A DNA stretch of 64,000 nt from an uncultured Isosphaeraceae bacterium (GTDB taxonomy: Bacteria; Planctomycetota; Planctomycetia; Isosphaerales; Isosphaeraceae), in NCBI GenBank assembly GCA_945957605.1, contig CAMFLR010000006.1, forward strand, positions 62,001-126,000. The letters are read 5' to 3'. A model generated the notes under the pieces. That model was given only the letters and a program-made list of their open reading frames with translations. It had not been told where the DNA came from and made no database searches. The first letter of the stretch is position 1, and each line of letters starts with the position of its first letter. The position numbers and the translations under genes are program-made. Below, in pieces: positions 35,209 to 44,907 of this stretch.

Positions 35209-36993
35209 ATGAACGATCCAGAATTCGTTGACGTGGAGAAACCCAATCTGGGCGCCCCGTTTAGCCCCAGACCGTCACCGTTGAGCGGTGCAAAGAAAGG
35301 GTTTCGCATTGCGAGTTACTTGATTGGCCCCATCGCGTTTCTCGTCGTGACGATCACGCTCGTTCCGACGGCAATTGGCATCGGAAGTGGCTACGGTTTT
35401 GCTCTGCACCGAGAAGTGTTCAGCGGAGTCATATTCTATGTGACGTTTGCGATTCTTGGAACTTTCGCCGGCGCCATCTCCTGGCTCATCGTCGCGCCAG
35501 TCTCCTCTCGGCATACCTCAACACTGGACCGGCCGATTCGATTTTTCAAACGAGCAGACCCGACTGCTCCGCAACCGCGTTGGCGACGCTGGATCCTCTG
35601 GATCTGGCCTGCGCTTTTTGCCGTTCCGGGAATTCTGATCGTCATCGCCGGGCTTGGGTTTGGCATTTACTCGGGAATAGTCACGAACCGCAAATTAGCC
35701 GAAGCGATTTCGACCGCCGAACAGTCTTCACCGAACTGGCAGTTTAATGATCTCATCGCCGCTCGCGCAACTATTCCTGATGAGGAAAACAGCGCTCTCG
35801 TTGTCGCATCAGTGAGTGAACAGCTCCCACAGGCCTGGCCACCGGCCGCGGACGTGCTCCAGGCATATGATCAAATCGGCACTACTTATGACAATGTGCG
35901 TCTCCCCGATGCCGTTTACAAGGTGTTGCGAGCCGAAATGGTCGAACTCGATGAGAGCGTCCAACTCGCACGAACCATCGCGAACTACAAGCGAGGCCGC
36001 CACGAGTTGATCATTGGCCCGAATCTGTTCGACACACCTCTCGGGGAAACCCAGAACTGTCGAGCCGTCGCCCGTCTGCTATCCGTCGACGCCGCACTAC
36101 GTGCTCAAGCCGGTGATATCGACGGCGCACTCGAAAGCGCGCGAGCCATTCTCGGAGTGGCGCGATCGATCGGTGACGAGCCGTTCATCATCTCGGGCAT
36201 GGTTCGGATCGCAATCAGCAGCGTTGCGACCAACGCGATGCAACGTGCCCTCGCGCAAGGGAACGCGTCCGAGTCGACACTCGCTCGCATCCAGTCGGAT
36301 TTGAACAACGCCCTCGCCGACTCGTTCTTTGCCGACGAAATCCGCGGAGAGCGAGCGCAATTCGCAGAGTTGCTCCGTCGCCTCCGAGCGGGCGAGATGT
36401 CAGTTGCATCACTCAGCTCAGCGGAGGCGAGAAATCAACCGTTGGCGACGACTGCCCCATGGGGCCAACTCTGGTATGACTACCAGCGAGCGGTTGGTCT
36501 CACATGGATGAACGAACTCGTTCGCATCGCTCAACAACCTGTGCATGCCCGTGCGCCGTTACTCGCGGAGTTGGATGCCGAAATATCTCGAACGGTGGCG
36601 AATCGCTACTCGGCATTAGCTTCCACGTTGGCCGCGTTACTCCCGCCCGCATTCACTGCCGCGTTCGATGCGGATCAGCGCCATCGCACGGAGATTTCTT
36701 CGGCGATCGTGGCGATCGCTGCCGAACGACATCGCCTCAAGACTGGTAGTTGGCCCGCGACTCTCGACGCGATCGATCGCGTGATTTTGCCGAAGCCACC
36801 GGACGATCCATCCGACGGCCAGGCGTTGCGATTACTGAAAACGGACTCGTCGTACCGAGTCTATTCGATTGGCCGAAATCTCAAAGATGAACGTGGCGCA
36901 TACGACGTCAAGAAGTGGGGCCACCGCGTTTTGGATGACGTGGGTTTCACTCTTTACGTCCCTTCCGAACGCGGCAAGCCGGCTACTCAATGA
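35209..36993 (+). CDS. Membrane protein of planctomycete type, tandem paralogue 2
   Basis: A 594-residue paralogue of the preceding gene. It shares the N-terminal segment (RIASYLIGPIAFLVVTITLVPTAIGIG), NWQFNDLIAARATIPDEENSALVVA, ALRAQAGDIDGALESARAIL, TAPWGQLWYDYQRAVGLTWMNELV and the C-terminal RHRTEISSAIVAIAAERHR module. By eye about half the residues match, with gaps in the loops. The two genes probably arose by tandem duplication and form an operon. The role is unknown. Confidence 0.8.
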   Translation: MNDPEFVDVEKPNLGAPFSPRPSPLSGAKKGFRIASYLIGPIAFLVVTITLVPTAIGIGSGYGFALHREVFSGVIFYVTFAILGTFAGAISWLIVAPVSSRHTSTLDRPIRFFKRADPTAPQPRWRRWILWIWPALFAVPGILIVIAGLGFGIYSGIVTNRKLAEAISTAEQSSPNWQFNDLIAARATIPDEENSALVVASVSEQLPQAWPPAADVLQAYDQIGTTYDNVRLPDAVYKVLRAEMVELDESVQLARTIANYKRGRHELIIGPNLFDTPLGETQNCRAVARLLSVDAALRAQAGDIDGALESARAILGVARSIGDEPFIISGMVRIAISSVATNAMQRALAQGNASESTLARIQSDLNNALADSFFADEIRGERAQFAELLRRLRAGEMSVASLSSAEARNQPLATTAPWGQLWYDYQRAVGLTWMNELVRIAQQPVHARAPLLAELDAEISRTVANRYSALASTLAALLPPAFTAAFDADQRHRTEISSAIVAIAAERHRLKTGSWPATLDAIDRVILPKPPDDPSDGQALRLLKTDSSYRVYSIGRNLKDERGAYDVKKWGHRVLDDVGFTLYVPSERGKPATQ

Positions 36994-37014
36994 GACGCTG
37001 GCGACAGGTCACCA

Positions 37015-37926
37015 TCACCTCGGCGGAAATTCCGCGCCGCCTTCACTCGCCTCCGCCGCCTCAACCTGGCTGACACGGCTCACGCTCGGAATAATCCGGT
37101 GAGCATGTGCAAAATCATTGAAATACCAACTCTTCGGCCCAAATGGGCGGATGTGCACGCCGTTGGGAATATTCGCGCCGGACGAATCGCGATGGCCCGA
37201 GCCGGTCGAATCGAGCACGAGCGGCACACTGTCGGGCGATTCTCCCACGACGCCCAGCCACATGATCACGTGCGCAATCTTACCCGCGTTGTTGCGGATA
37301 TAAAGCAAGTCGGCTGGTTGCAGTGTCGCGAGCACTGCCTCGTAGCCGCGCGGTGCGAGCCGTTCTAGCTCGATCGCTCCCATTCCGCCAGGGCCACGCA
37401 CTCGCAGTCGCTCACCCTGTTCAGCAATGCCGGTGTCGAGCTTGATTCCTAACGCATAATTATAATAAAACGAGCTGAAATTACTGCAATCGATGCCGGG
37501 CGCGTTGTGGCCCAGCCCAACCTTGATCCACGGCCAGTGGGCCGGCGGATTCCAGTCGGGGATGTGGTGGTGCTGGTAGGAGTGCCCGATCCAGCGCGAG
37601 GCGGTCAGGATCACGCGGTCCTGAAGGAATGTCGCGTCCTTACCAAAAACGTGTCGAGGTGCGGGGTATTGCCGGGCGGGCGGTCCCCAGGCTCCCCAGC
37701 GTTTGTGAGTTCGCGCATCGTACCAATCGGCGTGAGGGACGCTTCCTTCGTCGCGCGGAGTGTTCCACGGAGCTTGCTCGAACCCTGCGGCAAGCGCCTC
37801 ACGCTCGTGCCGAAACCGCAGCCGATAGGGCGAACGATAGGCATCTTCCGCGCGAGCGGGTGCATGCTTGATGGCGAGCGAACTCGCGAGGGCAAGGCTG
37901 ACTTCAAGCCAGTGTCGGCGATTCAT
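37015..37926 (-). CDS. Secreted NlpC/P60-like peptidase
   Basis: A 303-residue protein with a Tat-like start (NRRHWLEVSLALASSLA, twin Arg at 3-4) and a signal peptide ending near PARAED. The catalytic Cys147 is in APGIDCSNFSSFYYNYALG, and His219 is in GKIAHVIMWLG; a possible third residue is His245 in TGSGHRD. This is the NlpC/P60 arrangement of cell-wall or amide-hydrolysing cysteine peptidases. It could act on peptidoglycan or another amide; the substrate is not known. It is divergent from galU. Confidence 0.8.
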   Translation of the reverse strand: MNRRHWLEVSLALASSLAIKHAPARAEDAYRSPYRLRFRHEREALAAGFEQAPWNTPRDEGSVPHADWYDARTHKRWGAWGPPARQYPAPRHVFGKDATFLQDRVILTASRWIGHSYQHHHIPDWNPPAHWPWIKVGLGHNAPGIDCSNFSSFYYNYALGIKLDTGIAEQGERLRVRGPGGMGAIELERLAPRGYEAVLATLQPADLLYIRNNAGKIAHVIMWLGVVGESPDSVPLVLDSTGSGHRDSSGANIPNGVHIRPFGPKSWYFNDFAHAHRIIPSVSRVSQVEAAEASEGGAEFPPR

Positions 37927-38096
37927 AAACTGCGGAACTCCTGCTCACGTCGGAAGGTGCGGCGTGTTTACGATTCATTGTAGGACACTCTGCGCATTGC
38001 GTTCGAGCCCATTCACGCGGTAGTCTGGGTCGACGAGTCAAGGATTGCAGGATCAGGCTGCGAAAATGCGGCCCTCAGGAGGGAGCGACGGGGCAC

Positions 38097-39056
38097 GTGC
38101 GGATCACCAAGGCGGTCATCACGGCGGCGGGGCGCGGAGCGCGACAGTACCCGGCATTCGACACGGTTCAGAAGGCGATGTTGCCGATGGTCGATCGCGA
38201 TGGGCTTACAAAGCCTGTCTTGCAGATCATCGTCGAGGAAGCGCTCGAAAGCGGTATCGAGGAAATCTGCATCGTCGTTGCGCCCGGCGATGAAGACATT
38301 TATCGCCGTCTCTTGCGAAGTTACGCTGCGAATCTGCGGAGCGGATACCGCGGCGAGCCCTGGGCTGAGGAACAGGCCCGCCGACTCAGCGACATGGAAT
38401 CGCGGCTCGTCTTTTCCGTGCAGCCCGAACCACTCGGCTACGGCCACGCGGTCTGGTGTGCCCGAGAATTCGCTGGCAACGCTCCTATTTTGCTGCTGCT
38501 TTCCGATCACGTCTACATCTCCGGCCAAAGCCAGCGCTGTGCGAAGCAGTTGATCGACCTGGCGACGAGTGAAACCTGCGCCGTCTCTGCCGTGCAGGCG
38601 ACGCGCGAACATTTGATTCATCAGTACGGCACGCTTACCGGCCGACGCCAGCATGATCGGCCCGACGTCTACGCCATCGACGAGATCATCGAAAAGCCGA
38701 ATCCCACTCAGGCCGAGTTGCGGCTCCAGGTTCCTGGTTTGCGATCTGGCCATTACCTCTGCTTCTTCGGCATGCACGTACTGACGCCGGCGGTTTTCGA
38801 CATCCTTGAAGACCTCGTCAAACGTGATGCACGTGAAGGTGGCTCGATTCAGCTCACCACCGCACTTAATACGCTCGCAACCCGCGAACGTTACCTCGCA
38901 CTCGAAGCGAAGGGGACACGGCATAACCTGGGCGTGAAGTACGGCGTGATTGAGGCGCAGATTTCTCTCGCGCTCGAAGGAAACGATCGCGACCGGATGC
39001 TCGCCATGTTGCTCGAGTCAGTCGTCCGCTTCGATCGCGGCCCGCGACGCGACTGA
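38097..39056 (+). CDS. galU: UTP-glucose-1-phosphate uridylyltransferase (GalU type)
   Basis: A 319-residue nucleotidyltransferase from GTG 38097. The start is KAVITAAGRGAR (10-16), then QKAMLPMVD, PVLQIIVEEAL, PLGYGHAVW (112-120), the metal-binding Asp137 in LLLSDHVY, and EKPNP (199-203). It should convert UTP and glucose-1-phosphate to UDP-glucose. The gene begins a two-gene unit with a second, eukaryote-type uridylyltransferase 50 bases downstream. Subfamily is judged by eye; another sugar-1-phosphate substrate is possible. Confidence 0.85.
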   Translation: MRITKAVITAAGRGARQYPAFDTVQKAMLPMVDRDGLTKPVLQIIVEEALESGIEEICIVVAPGDEDIYRRLLRSYAANLRSGYRGEPWAEEQARRLSDMESRLVFSVQPEPLGYGHAVWCAREFAGNAPILLLLSDHVYISGQSQRCAKQLIDLATSETCAVSAVQATREHLIHQYGTLTGRRQHDRPDVYAIDEIIEKPNPTQAELRLQVPGLRSGHYLCFFGMHVLTPAVFDILEDLVKRDAREGGSIQLTTALNTLATRERYLALEAKGTRHNLGVKYGVIEAQISLALEGNDRDRMLAMLLESVVRFDRGPRRD

Positions 39057-39106
39057 AAGCGAGCACCAAACGAATCCGCGAAGCAATCAGCAAGCGAGGA
39101 CGGAGC

Positions 39107-42100
39107 GTGGCGGCACTGGTTTCGGCTCTTTCGGAACGTGGCAAATCCCTGATTGAAACGATCACAAGCGCGGACCCTGTCGTGCGCGATCGGTCGGTCC
39201 ACGCACTTCTCGCAGGGGCATCGACGCAGGAAATCATCGCCGCCTGCAACGATCTCGAGTCGTTCCGCCACACGGCGACCAACCTGTACGATCGCGTTCG
39301 CGCGTTGATGTTCTTGCAGACAATCCATCGCTATTTCCTGCAAGAATCGCCCGACCTCCCCTCCACTGGCTTCATTCCGTTCGATGGCTTCACCGACCTG
39401 ATGGAGCGTCGCTTCGAGCAGGCGATCGCTTCGTTTCGAGCGGCCAGCGATCAACCCAACGGAGCAATCGCCAGCGCCCTCGCCGCGTCATACGAAAAGC
39501 TCACCTACCAAACCCTGGCCGACCAGGTGCGGCGTTCCGTGCGGAATTGCCGCGGCAATCGCTGGATGTTCCGCGTCGGCAGCGCGGATGAACTGCCGAT
39601 TCACATTCATCCCAAACTGCTCGAACGCCCGTCTGAAGACAGCCTGTTCCCAATCCTCGTCGAGCGTACGCCCGTGCGTCTCGACCTCTCGCACAGCGCA
39701 TGGTCTGACATCTTCTTCCTGGGGATGGACTATCCCGAAGGTGCGAGGGTTCTGAACATCTCGGTCGACCTCGGCGTGCATGAACGCGACGCCGAGCCAC
39801 GTCCGCCAATCGAAACCCGCGTACGAGTCATTTCGGAACCGCTGCTCAGGCTTACAAGCATCGATCTCAACGCGTGCAAGGACGTCACAACGCTCGAAGA
39901 ATTGTTCAATTTCGGCAATGATTATCTCGGGCTGGTGAAAGCCGGTGTGATTGCGTCGGGCTTGATTCCGCCTTCCTTCGAGGGCACGGCGTCGCGGCTC
40001 GAAGACATCCTCGCGCAGGTTTTGCGGCCGGGTCTTGGACTCGAAATCGTCAGCAAGGTAAATGACATCCCGAAGGGATCGCGCTTGGCGGTGTCGACGA
40101 ATTTGCTCGCCTCGCTCATCAGCCTGCTCATGCGTGCCACATGCCAGACCGCGAGCCTGACAGGTCCCCTCGATCGCGAAACGGCTCCAGTGGTCGTGGC
40201 ACGCGCGATTCTTGGCGAGTGGCTTGGTGGATCGGGTGGCGGCTGGCAGGATTCGGGGGGTATTTTCCCAGGCGTGAAGGTGATTCGCGGTGTTTCCGCG
40301 AGTGAGACCGATCCCGAACACGGCGTGAGTCGCGGCCGGTTGTTGCCATCGCACGAATTGCTGCACAACACGACCGAGCTCGAAGACCTGCCGGAATTTC
40401 ACCGCGTGCTGGCCGATTCGCTAGTGCTCGTACACGGCGGAATGGCACAGAACGTCGGGCCGATTTTGAACATGGTGACCGAGAAATACCTGCTTCGTTC
40501 GCCGAGCGAATGGACCGGTCGCGCTGAAGCCTTGAACGTGTTCGATCAAATCGTCGGGGCGGTCAAACAAGCCGACGTGCGGGCAATCGGCGAGTTGACG
40601 ACACGGAACTGGGAAGGGCCGCTCAAGGGGATCATCCCCTGGGTGAGCAACGAGTTCACTGAAGCGATCATTCGCGAGGCGAAAGCAGAGCTCGGTGAGG
40701 CGTTCTGGGGCTTCCTGATGCTCGGCGGCATGTCGGGCGGCGGGATGGCGTTTTTTGTCGCCCCCGAGCGAAAAGAGACATTCAAACGCCAGGCCGCCGC
40801 GATCATGCGGAAGGTCAAGTCAAGGCTCGACGACGCCCTGCCTTTCGCCATGGAGCCTGTCGTTTACGACTTCCGCATCAATCCGCTCGGCACCTGCGCG
40901 GAACTGGCGCAAGGGGCCGAGGCGATGATGCCCCCGCGCTATTACACGCTGCAAGTTCCCAAGATGATTGCCGAGGCGACCGGGCCGATCGACGCGATTC
41001 GCAAAACCGATGTCGACCACTTTGCCAACCAGTGCGGTGACCAGGCCGAGTTACTTCGCGTCTTCCGCACGATGGTGAACAACCTGTTTCCCGTCACTCA
41101 TTCGGCTGCCGACACAACCTCTGCGCAGTGGGACGAGGAAGCCGCGCGAATCCGTCGCGAAAACGGGTTCGACGCGGTTCAGCACGAAGCATTACGCGAC
41201 GATCTTCAGCGCGGGCGAATCGGTCTGGCGCGCAATCGCTTGCCCGTCGACATCGAAATCAAAGACGTGCTCGACAGCGACCTGATCCACGCACACGGCG
41301 AGATTTCAAAAGAAGCGATAAAACTCGGCGAAGCCGCGATTCGCAACGGGGAATTAGCAGTCGTTTCGCTTGCCGCGGGCGTCGGCAGTCGTTGGACGAC
41401 CGGCGCAGGCGTGGTGAAGGCCGTCAATCCGTTCGTGTCGATCGGCGGCTCGCACCGTAGCTTCCTCGAACTCCACCTCGCCAAGACACGCAAGGTTGCT
41501 CATACCTATCGTGTCGACATTCCTCACGTCGTCACCACGTCATACCTGACGCATGGCGCGATCGAACGTCACCTGTCGATGCATGCGAATTATGGGCACG
41601 ATGGGCCGGTTTACCTTTCGCCGGGACAGTCGATTGGCCAGCGTTTGATTCCGATGGCGCGCGACCTGAGCTTCCTCTGGGAAGAGGGTTCGCACGAAAC
41701 GCTCGACGACAACAAGCAAAAGGTGCGTGAGGCAGGCCGAAAGGCAATTCTCGGCTGGGCGCGATCGACTGGCGAGGGGCTGGACTACACCGATAACCTG
41801 CCGATCCAACGCTTCAACCCGCCGGGACACTTTTACGAAGTGCCAAACATGCTGCGAAACGGGGTCCTCGCGCGTATGCTCGTGCAAAACCCTCGTTTGC
41901 AGTGGCTGCTTGTGCATAACATCGACACGCTCGGCGCGAATGTCGATCCTGGCGTGCTGGGGTTAGCGATCGAGTCGCAAAGTACGCTCGGTTTCGAGGT
42001 GATTCCGCGACGAATCGATGATCGCGGCGGTGGACTGGCACGCGTCGCAGGCAAGCCGCGTTTGCTCGAAGGGTTGGCCCAGCCGCGGGAAGATGTCGAG

Positions 42101-42478
42101 TTTTCCCTGCGTTATTACAACACGCTTACGACGTGGGTTCATATCGACCGTTTGCTTGATGCCTTCGGCCTCACGCGATCGTCACTTCAAAGCTCCCCCG
42201 ATGCTGTTGCTAAGGCAGTGCGAAGCATGGCGGCGCGAGTCCCCACTTACGTCACGATCAAGGACGTCAAACGGCGCTGGGGACATGGCCAGGAAGATGT
42301 CTTCCCGGTAGCACAGTTTGAAAAGCTTTGGGGCGATCTTTCCTCGCTATCCGACCTCCCCTGCTCATTCCTTGCGGTATCGCGTATGCGCGGCCAGCAA
42401 TTGAAGGACCCCGCGCAACTCGATGGCTGGGCGAATGACGGCAGTCGCGATTACGTCACGCGACTCTGCGAATTCTGA
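39107..42478 (+). CDS. Fusion of fucokinase-like GHMP kinase and UDPGP-type uridylyltransferase
   Basis: A 1123-residue protein from GTG 39107. The first 170 residues are helical. Residues 185-590 are a GHMP kinase-like domain of the L-fucokinase type: PVRLDLSHSAWSD (189-201), VNDIPKGSRLAVSTNLLAS (318-336), GGWQDSGGIFPGVK (378-391) and LGGMSGGGMAFF (539-550). The ATP-loop glycines (usually GLGTS) are partly replaced here by RLAVS. Residues 745-1123 are a UDPGP-family nucleotidyltransferase with VVSLAAGVGSRWTTGAGVVK (752-771), then DIPHVVTTSYLTH and QWLLVHNIDTLGANVD. A kinase/pyrophosphorylase fusion would salvage a free sugar to a UDP-sugar in one protein. It lies 50 bases after galU. Confidence 0.85.
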   Translation: MAALVSALSERGKSLIETITSADPVVRDRSVHALLAGASTQEIIAACNDLESFRHTATNLYDRVRALMFLQTIHRYFLQESPDLPSTGFIPFDGFTDLMERRFEQAIASFRAASDQPNGAIASALAASYEKLTYQTLADQVRRSVRNCRGNRWMFRVGSADELPIHIHPKLLERPSEDSLFPILVERTPVRLDLSHSAWSDIFFLGMDYPEGARVLNISVDLGVHERDAEPRPPIETRVRVISEPLLRLTSIDLNACKDVTTLEELFNFGNDYLGLVKAGVIASGLIPPSFEGTASRLEDILAQVLRPGLGLEIVSKVNDIPKGSRLAVSTNLLASLISLLMRATCQTASLTGPLDRETAPVVVARAILGEWLGGSGGGWQDSGGIFPGVKVIRGVSASETDPEHGVSRGRLLPSHELLHNTTELEDLPEFHRVLADSLVLVHGGMAQNVGPILNMVTEKYLLRSPSEWTGRAEALNVFDQIVGAVKQADVRAIGELTTRNWEGPLKGIIPWVSNEFTEAIIREAKAELGEAFWGFLMLGGMSGGGMAFFVAPERKETFKRQAAAIMRKVKSRLDDALPFAMEPVVYDFRINPLGTCAELAQGAEAMMPPRYYTLQVPKMIAEATGPIDAIRKTDVDHFANQCGDQAELLRVFRTMVNNLFPVTHSAADTTSAQWDEEAARIRRENGFDAVQHEALRDDLQRGRIGLARNRLPVDIEIKDVLDSDLIHAHGEISKEAIKLGEAAIRNGELAVVSLAAGVGSRWTTGAGVVKAVNPFVSIGGSHRSFLELHLAKTRKVAHTYRVDIPHVVTTSYLTHGAIERHLSMHANYGHDGPVYLSPGQSIGQRLIPMARDLSFLWEEGSHETLDDNKQKVREAGRKAILGWARSTGEGLDYTDNLPIQRFNPPGHFYEVPNMLRNGVLARMLVQNPRLQWLLVHNIDTLGANVDPGVLGLAIESQSTLGFEVIPRRIDDRGGGLARVAGKPRLLEGLAQPREDVEFSLRYYNTLTTWVHIDRLLDAFGLTRSSLQSSPDAVAKAVRSMAARVPTYVTIKDVKRRWGHGQEDVFPVAQFEKLWGDLSSLSDLPCSFLAVSRMRGQQLKDPAQLDGWANDGSRDYVTRLCEF

Positions 42479-42483
42479 GCGAA

Positions 42484-43581
42484 TCAGAGGTCACACAAGT
42501 CTCGAATTGTTGCCTGTGCCACGGGACGCGGGCACGACCAGACCAGGAAGAACATGGCCTGCCGCGCCCAGCGCTGGGCTGGATCGCTTCGAAGAAATCC
42601 ACTTCCCTTTCGCGCGGCGAGATAGACCTGAGTCGCCCGCACGACGAGCGCGTTGGCTGAGCCGCGAATCGTTGCGGAGGATGGCGCGTCGGACGCGCCT
42701 GCAGCCGTGTTCATAAGATCGCACCAGAGTGAATTCCATTCAGCACGGAGCGCTGCGGTTGGCTCGTCGAGAGTCGTATCGGTTTCGGCCTCAAGCCCTT
42801 CAATGGCCGCCAGGGCCTGGCCCATCGCCAACGCGGAGGTTTCGAGCCCACCAGTGCCAGTCGCCGACGATCCGGCCATCACGTCGGCCGCGGGTTCGGC
42901 GAGCAGGTCGGCTTCGGTCAGATCCACGCGATCGCATCCCACCTCGCTCGTACGCGAAGCTCCGAGCGCGGCCAGGTCGTAGGCGGGTCGCACAACCACG
43001 CCAGGGCGATCCGCCGGTAGCGTGAATAGCAATTGCTTACCGTCTTCCGTCACAGCGCCGGCGACGAACACGTCGGCCCGTTCTGCGGCAGTCACCCAGG
43101 GCATCGCTCCGTTCAACTCGAACTGTCCCGATCCGACTGATTTCGCGACTAAGGCAGTCGCCCCCAACCGTCGCGAGGTTGTAAGCTGCGAAAGCCCAAC
43201 CGTGGCGAAGGCATCACCGTTGGAAATCGCTTCGAGCCAGTAGGCGGCGTTCGGGCGTTGTTCGGCGGCGATAAGAAGTCGTCGCACGGCCGCGTCGTGC
43301 TGCGATAGAATGAATGCGGCCGTGAGGCTTCCCTTGGCGATCCGTGCGTTTGCCGCGACGAGCGCGGGGCGGTCGAGTCCGGGACCGCCGAGTGAAGGCG
43401 GAAACGTCCAGAGCGGGACGCCTTCCGCGCGCAGCAGGTTCCAGAGTACTTCGGGCCAAACTCCGGCGATGTCGGCCGGTCCGTCGGCTTCGGCCAGTGC
43501 TCGCGAGAATGCGAGTTCGGCGGGGGTCTCGCGCCATGAAGAATCAGAATTCGCGGACGGCGTTTCGTTGTTGTGAGTCAT
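42484..43581 (-). CDS. Acyl-CoA dehydrogenase-like protein
   Basis: A 365-residue protein from ATG 43581 (THNNETPSANS). The N-terminal helical part has LWTFPPSLGGPGLDRPALV, and the middle has AAFILSQHDAAVRRL, GDAFATVGLSQLTTSRR and GAMPWVTAAERADVFV, where acyl-CoA dehydrogenases bind FAD. The C-terminal helical domain is short and the usual catalytic Glu is not evident, so the enzyme activity is uncertain. It is divergent from the Nudix gene, with only 63 bases between the two starts. Confidence 0.75.
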   Translation of the reverse strand: MTHNNETPSANSDSSWRETPAELAFSRALAEADGPADIAGVWPEVLWNLLRAEGVPLWTFPPSLGGPGLDRPALVAANARIAKGSLTAAFILSQHDAAVRRLLIAAEQRPNAAYWLEAISNGDAFATVGLSQLTTSRRLGATALVAKSVGSGQFELNGAMPWVTAAERADVFVAGAVTEDGKQLLFTLPADRPGVVVRPAYDLAALGASRTSEVGCDRVDLTEADLLAEPAADVMAGSSATGTGGLETSALAMGQALAAIEGLEAETDTTLDEPTAALRAEWNSLWCDLMNTAAGASDAPSSATIRGSANALVVRATQVYLAARKGSGFLRSDPAQRWARQAMFFLVWSCPRPVAQATIRDLCDL

Positions 43582-43644
43582 ATAGGTGATAGTGTTACCT
43601 ATCGCGACGCAAACTGCCACTTCACATCCCGGTCGAGCCGACTG

Positions 43645-44313
43645 ATGCCACAGTTCACTTACGACTATCCGATGCCCTCCGCCACGGTGGACCTCGCGGC
43701 GTTCCGCGTTCAGTCGGGCAAGTTACTCGTCGCGATGATTCAGCGCCGCCAGGATCCCTTCGCCGGCGCGTGGGCGTTTCCGGGCGGGTTCGTTGAGATC
43801 GATGAAGATTTCGAGTCGGCCGCTCGTCGCGAGATGAAGGAAGAAACAGGATACGACGTCACAACCGAACTCGGTTTTGTCGGAGTCTTCGGCCGTCCCG
43901 GACGCGACCCGCGTGGCAGGACGATTTCGATCGTCCAGGCGACGGTGATTCCCGCCGATCAAACCGCCAAAGTGAAAGGCAGCGACGACGCGAAACGCGC
44001 CGAATGGGTCGAACGGACGCAAATTCCCAAGCTGGCGTTTGACCACACGCAGATCATGCGTGCCTCGATCGCCTGGCTCAAGAATGGCGTGATGACCGGC
44101 CGTCTCGCCGCCGATCTTTTGCCCAAGACGTTTCGTAAGCGCGATGTGAGTGATGTTTTCGCGGCGATTTTTGGCGATCCCGACGGCGCAACCTCGTGGC
44201 TCAACCGCGCCAAACGTGAGGAGTTGATCAAGACGACTGATAAACGCGGCGTTTATGCGGTTGTGCGGCGCAAGCCCAAGGCGACGGTTTATGCGTTTCC
44301 GTTCGAGGCGTGA
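43645..44313 (+). CDS. Nudix hydrolase with NrtR-like C-terminal winged helix
   Basis: A 222-residue protein from ATG 43645 (PQFTYDYPMPSATVDLAAF). The Nudix box is intact: GGFVEIDEDFESAARREMKE-ETG fits G-x5-E-x7-REUxEExGU. The C-terminal 70 residues (LAADLLPKTFRKRDVSDVF, SWLNRAKREELIKTTDKRGVYAV) resemble the winged helix of NrtR regulators. It could be a hydrolase of ADP-ribose or another dinucleotide, a regulator, or both. nadA lies 33 kb away, so a link to NAD is only a suggestion. It converges on the membrane gene at 44332. Confidence 0.87.
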   Translation: MPQFTYDYPMPSATVDLAAFRVQSGKLLVAMIQRRQDPFAGAWAFPGGFVEIDEDFESAARREMKEETGYDVTTELGFVGVFGRPGRDPRGRTISIVQATVIPADQTAKVKGSDDAKRAEWVERTQIPKLAFDHTQIMRASIAWLKNGVMTGRLAADLLPKTFRKRDVSDVFAAIFGDPDGATSWLNRAKREELIKTTDKRGVYAVVRRKPKATVYAFPFEA

Positions 44314-44331
44314 TAAAAAGCTTGCTCGTTC

Positions 44332-44907
44332 TCAAGCCCAGCCGTAGGCAGCGAACAAATCCATCACCGGTTGCGTCAGTCCAAGGATTATCCAAAGGAC
44401 CGCAATCGCGAAACGAAAACCGTCGGCCCGGAGATCCCAACCGCAACGACGTGCGAGAAGAAGTTGCAAGATTGCGCCGAGCACGAAAAAACCAGTCGCA
44501 CTCTGCTCGGATGTGACCAAGCTCAAGAGGGCAAATCGATACTGTCGAAGGGAGCTTGCCCCCGCGCCAGGCGGATTGAGCTTGCGAAAACGGGTAATCC
44601 ACAGGAACAAAATGGCAGTTAAAAGATAAGCTGTTGCAGCAAGGCACCCGGCAAATCCCGGATATCGAACGAGTCGGCGAAATCGCTCGCGAGGTGGCAG
44701 GAACGCGTGAATTGTCGCCGCGATCGTAAGGGCGGAAAGCACCGGCAACGCAAAGATTCTGAAAACAAAGATCAAACCCCATGGACCCGAAATTGTCAGG
44801 CCGTCCGAGCCAGAGGCGTATCTAAGCGGAAGCGCACCAATGGCGGCGAACACAACCATGATCATTGAATCTCGCAGCAGAAACCGCGATCGCCCAGTCG
44901 TTTCCAC
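44332..44907 (-). CDS. Small membrane protein, paralogue A
   Basis: A 191-residue protein from GTG 44907, with about five hydrophobic segments. The segment RERFRRLVRYPGFAGCLAA is shared in form with RSLRRLMRGPGFVGCLAA of the upstream gene (45015-45647), so the two are paralogues. It has no catalytic motif. It is the last gene of a minus-strand run that begins with an ABC transporter. Confidence 0.65.
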   Translation of the reverse strand: METTGRSRFLLRDSMIMVVFAAIGALPLRYASGSDGLTISGPWGLIFVFRIFALPVLSALTIAATIHAFLPPRERFRRLVRYPGFAGCLAATAYLLTAILFLWITRFRKLNPPGAGASSLRQYRFALLSLVTSEQSATGFFVLGAILQLLLARRCGWDLRADGFRFAIAVLWIILGLTQPVMDLFAAYGWA

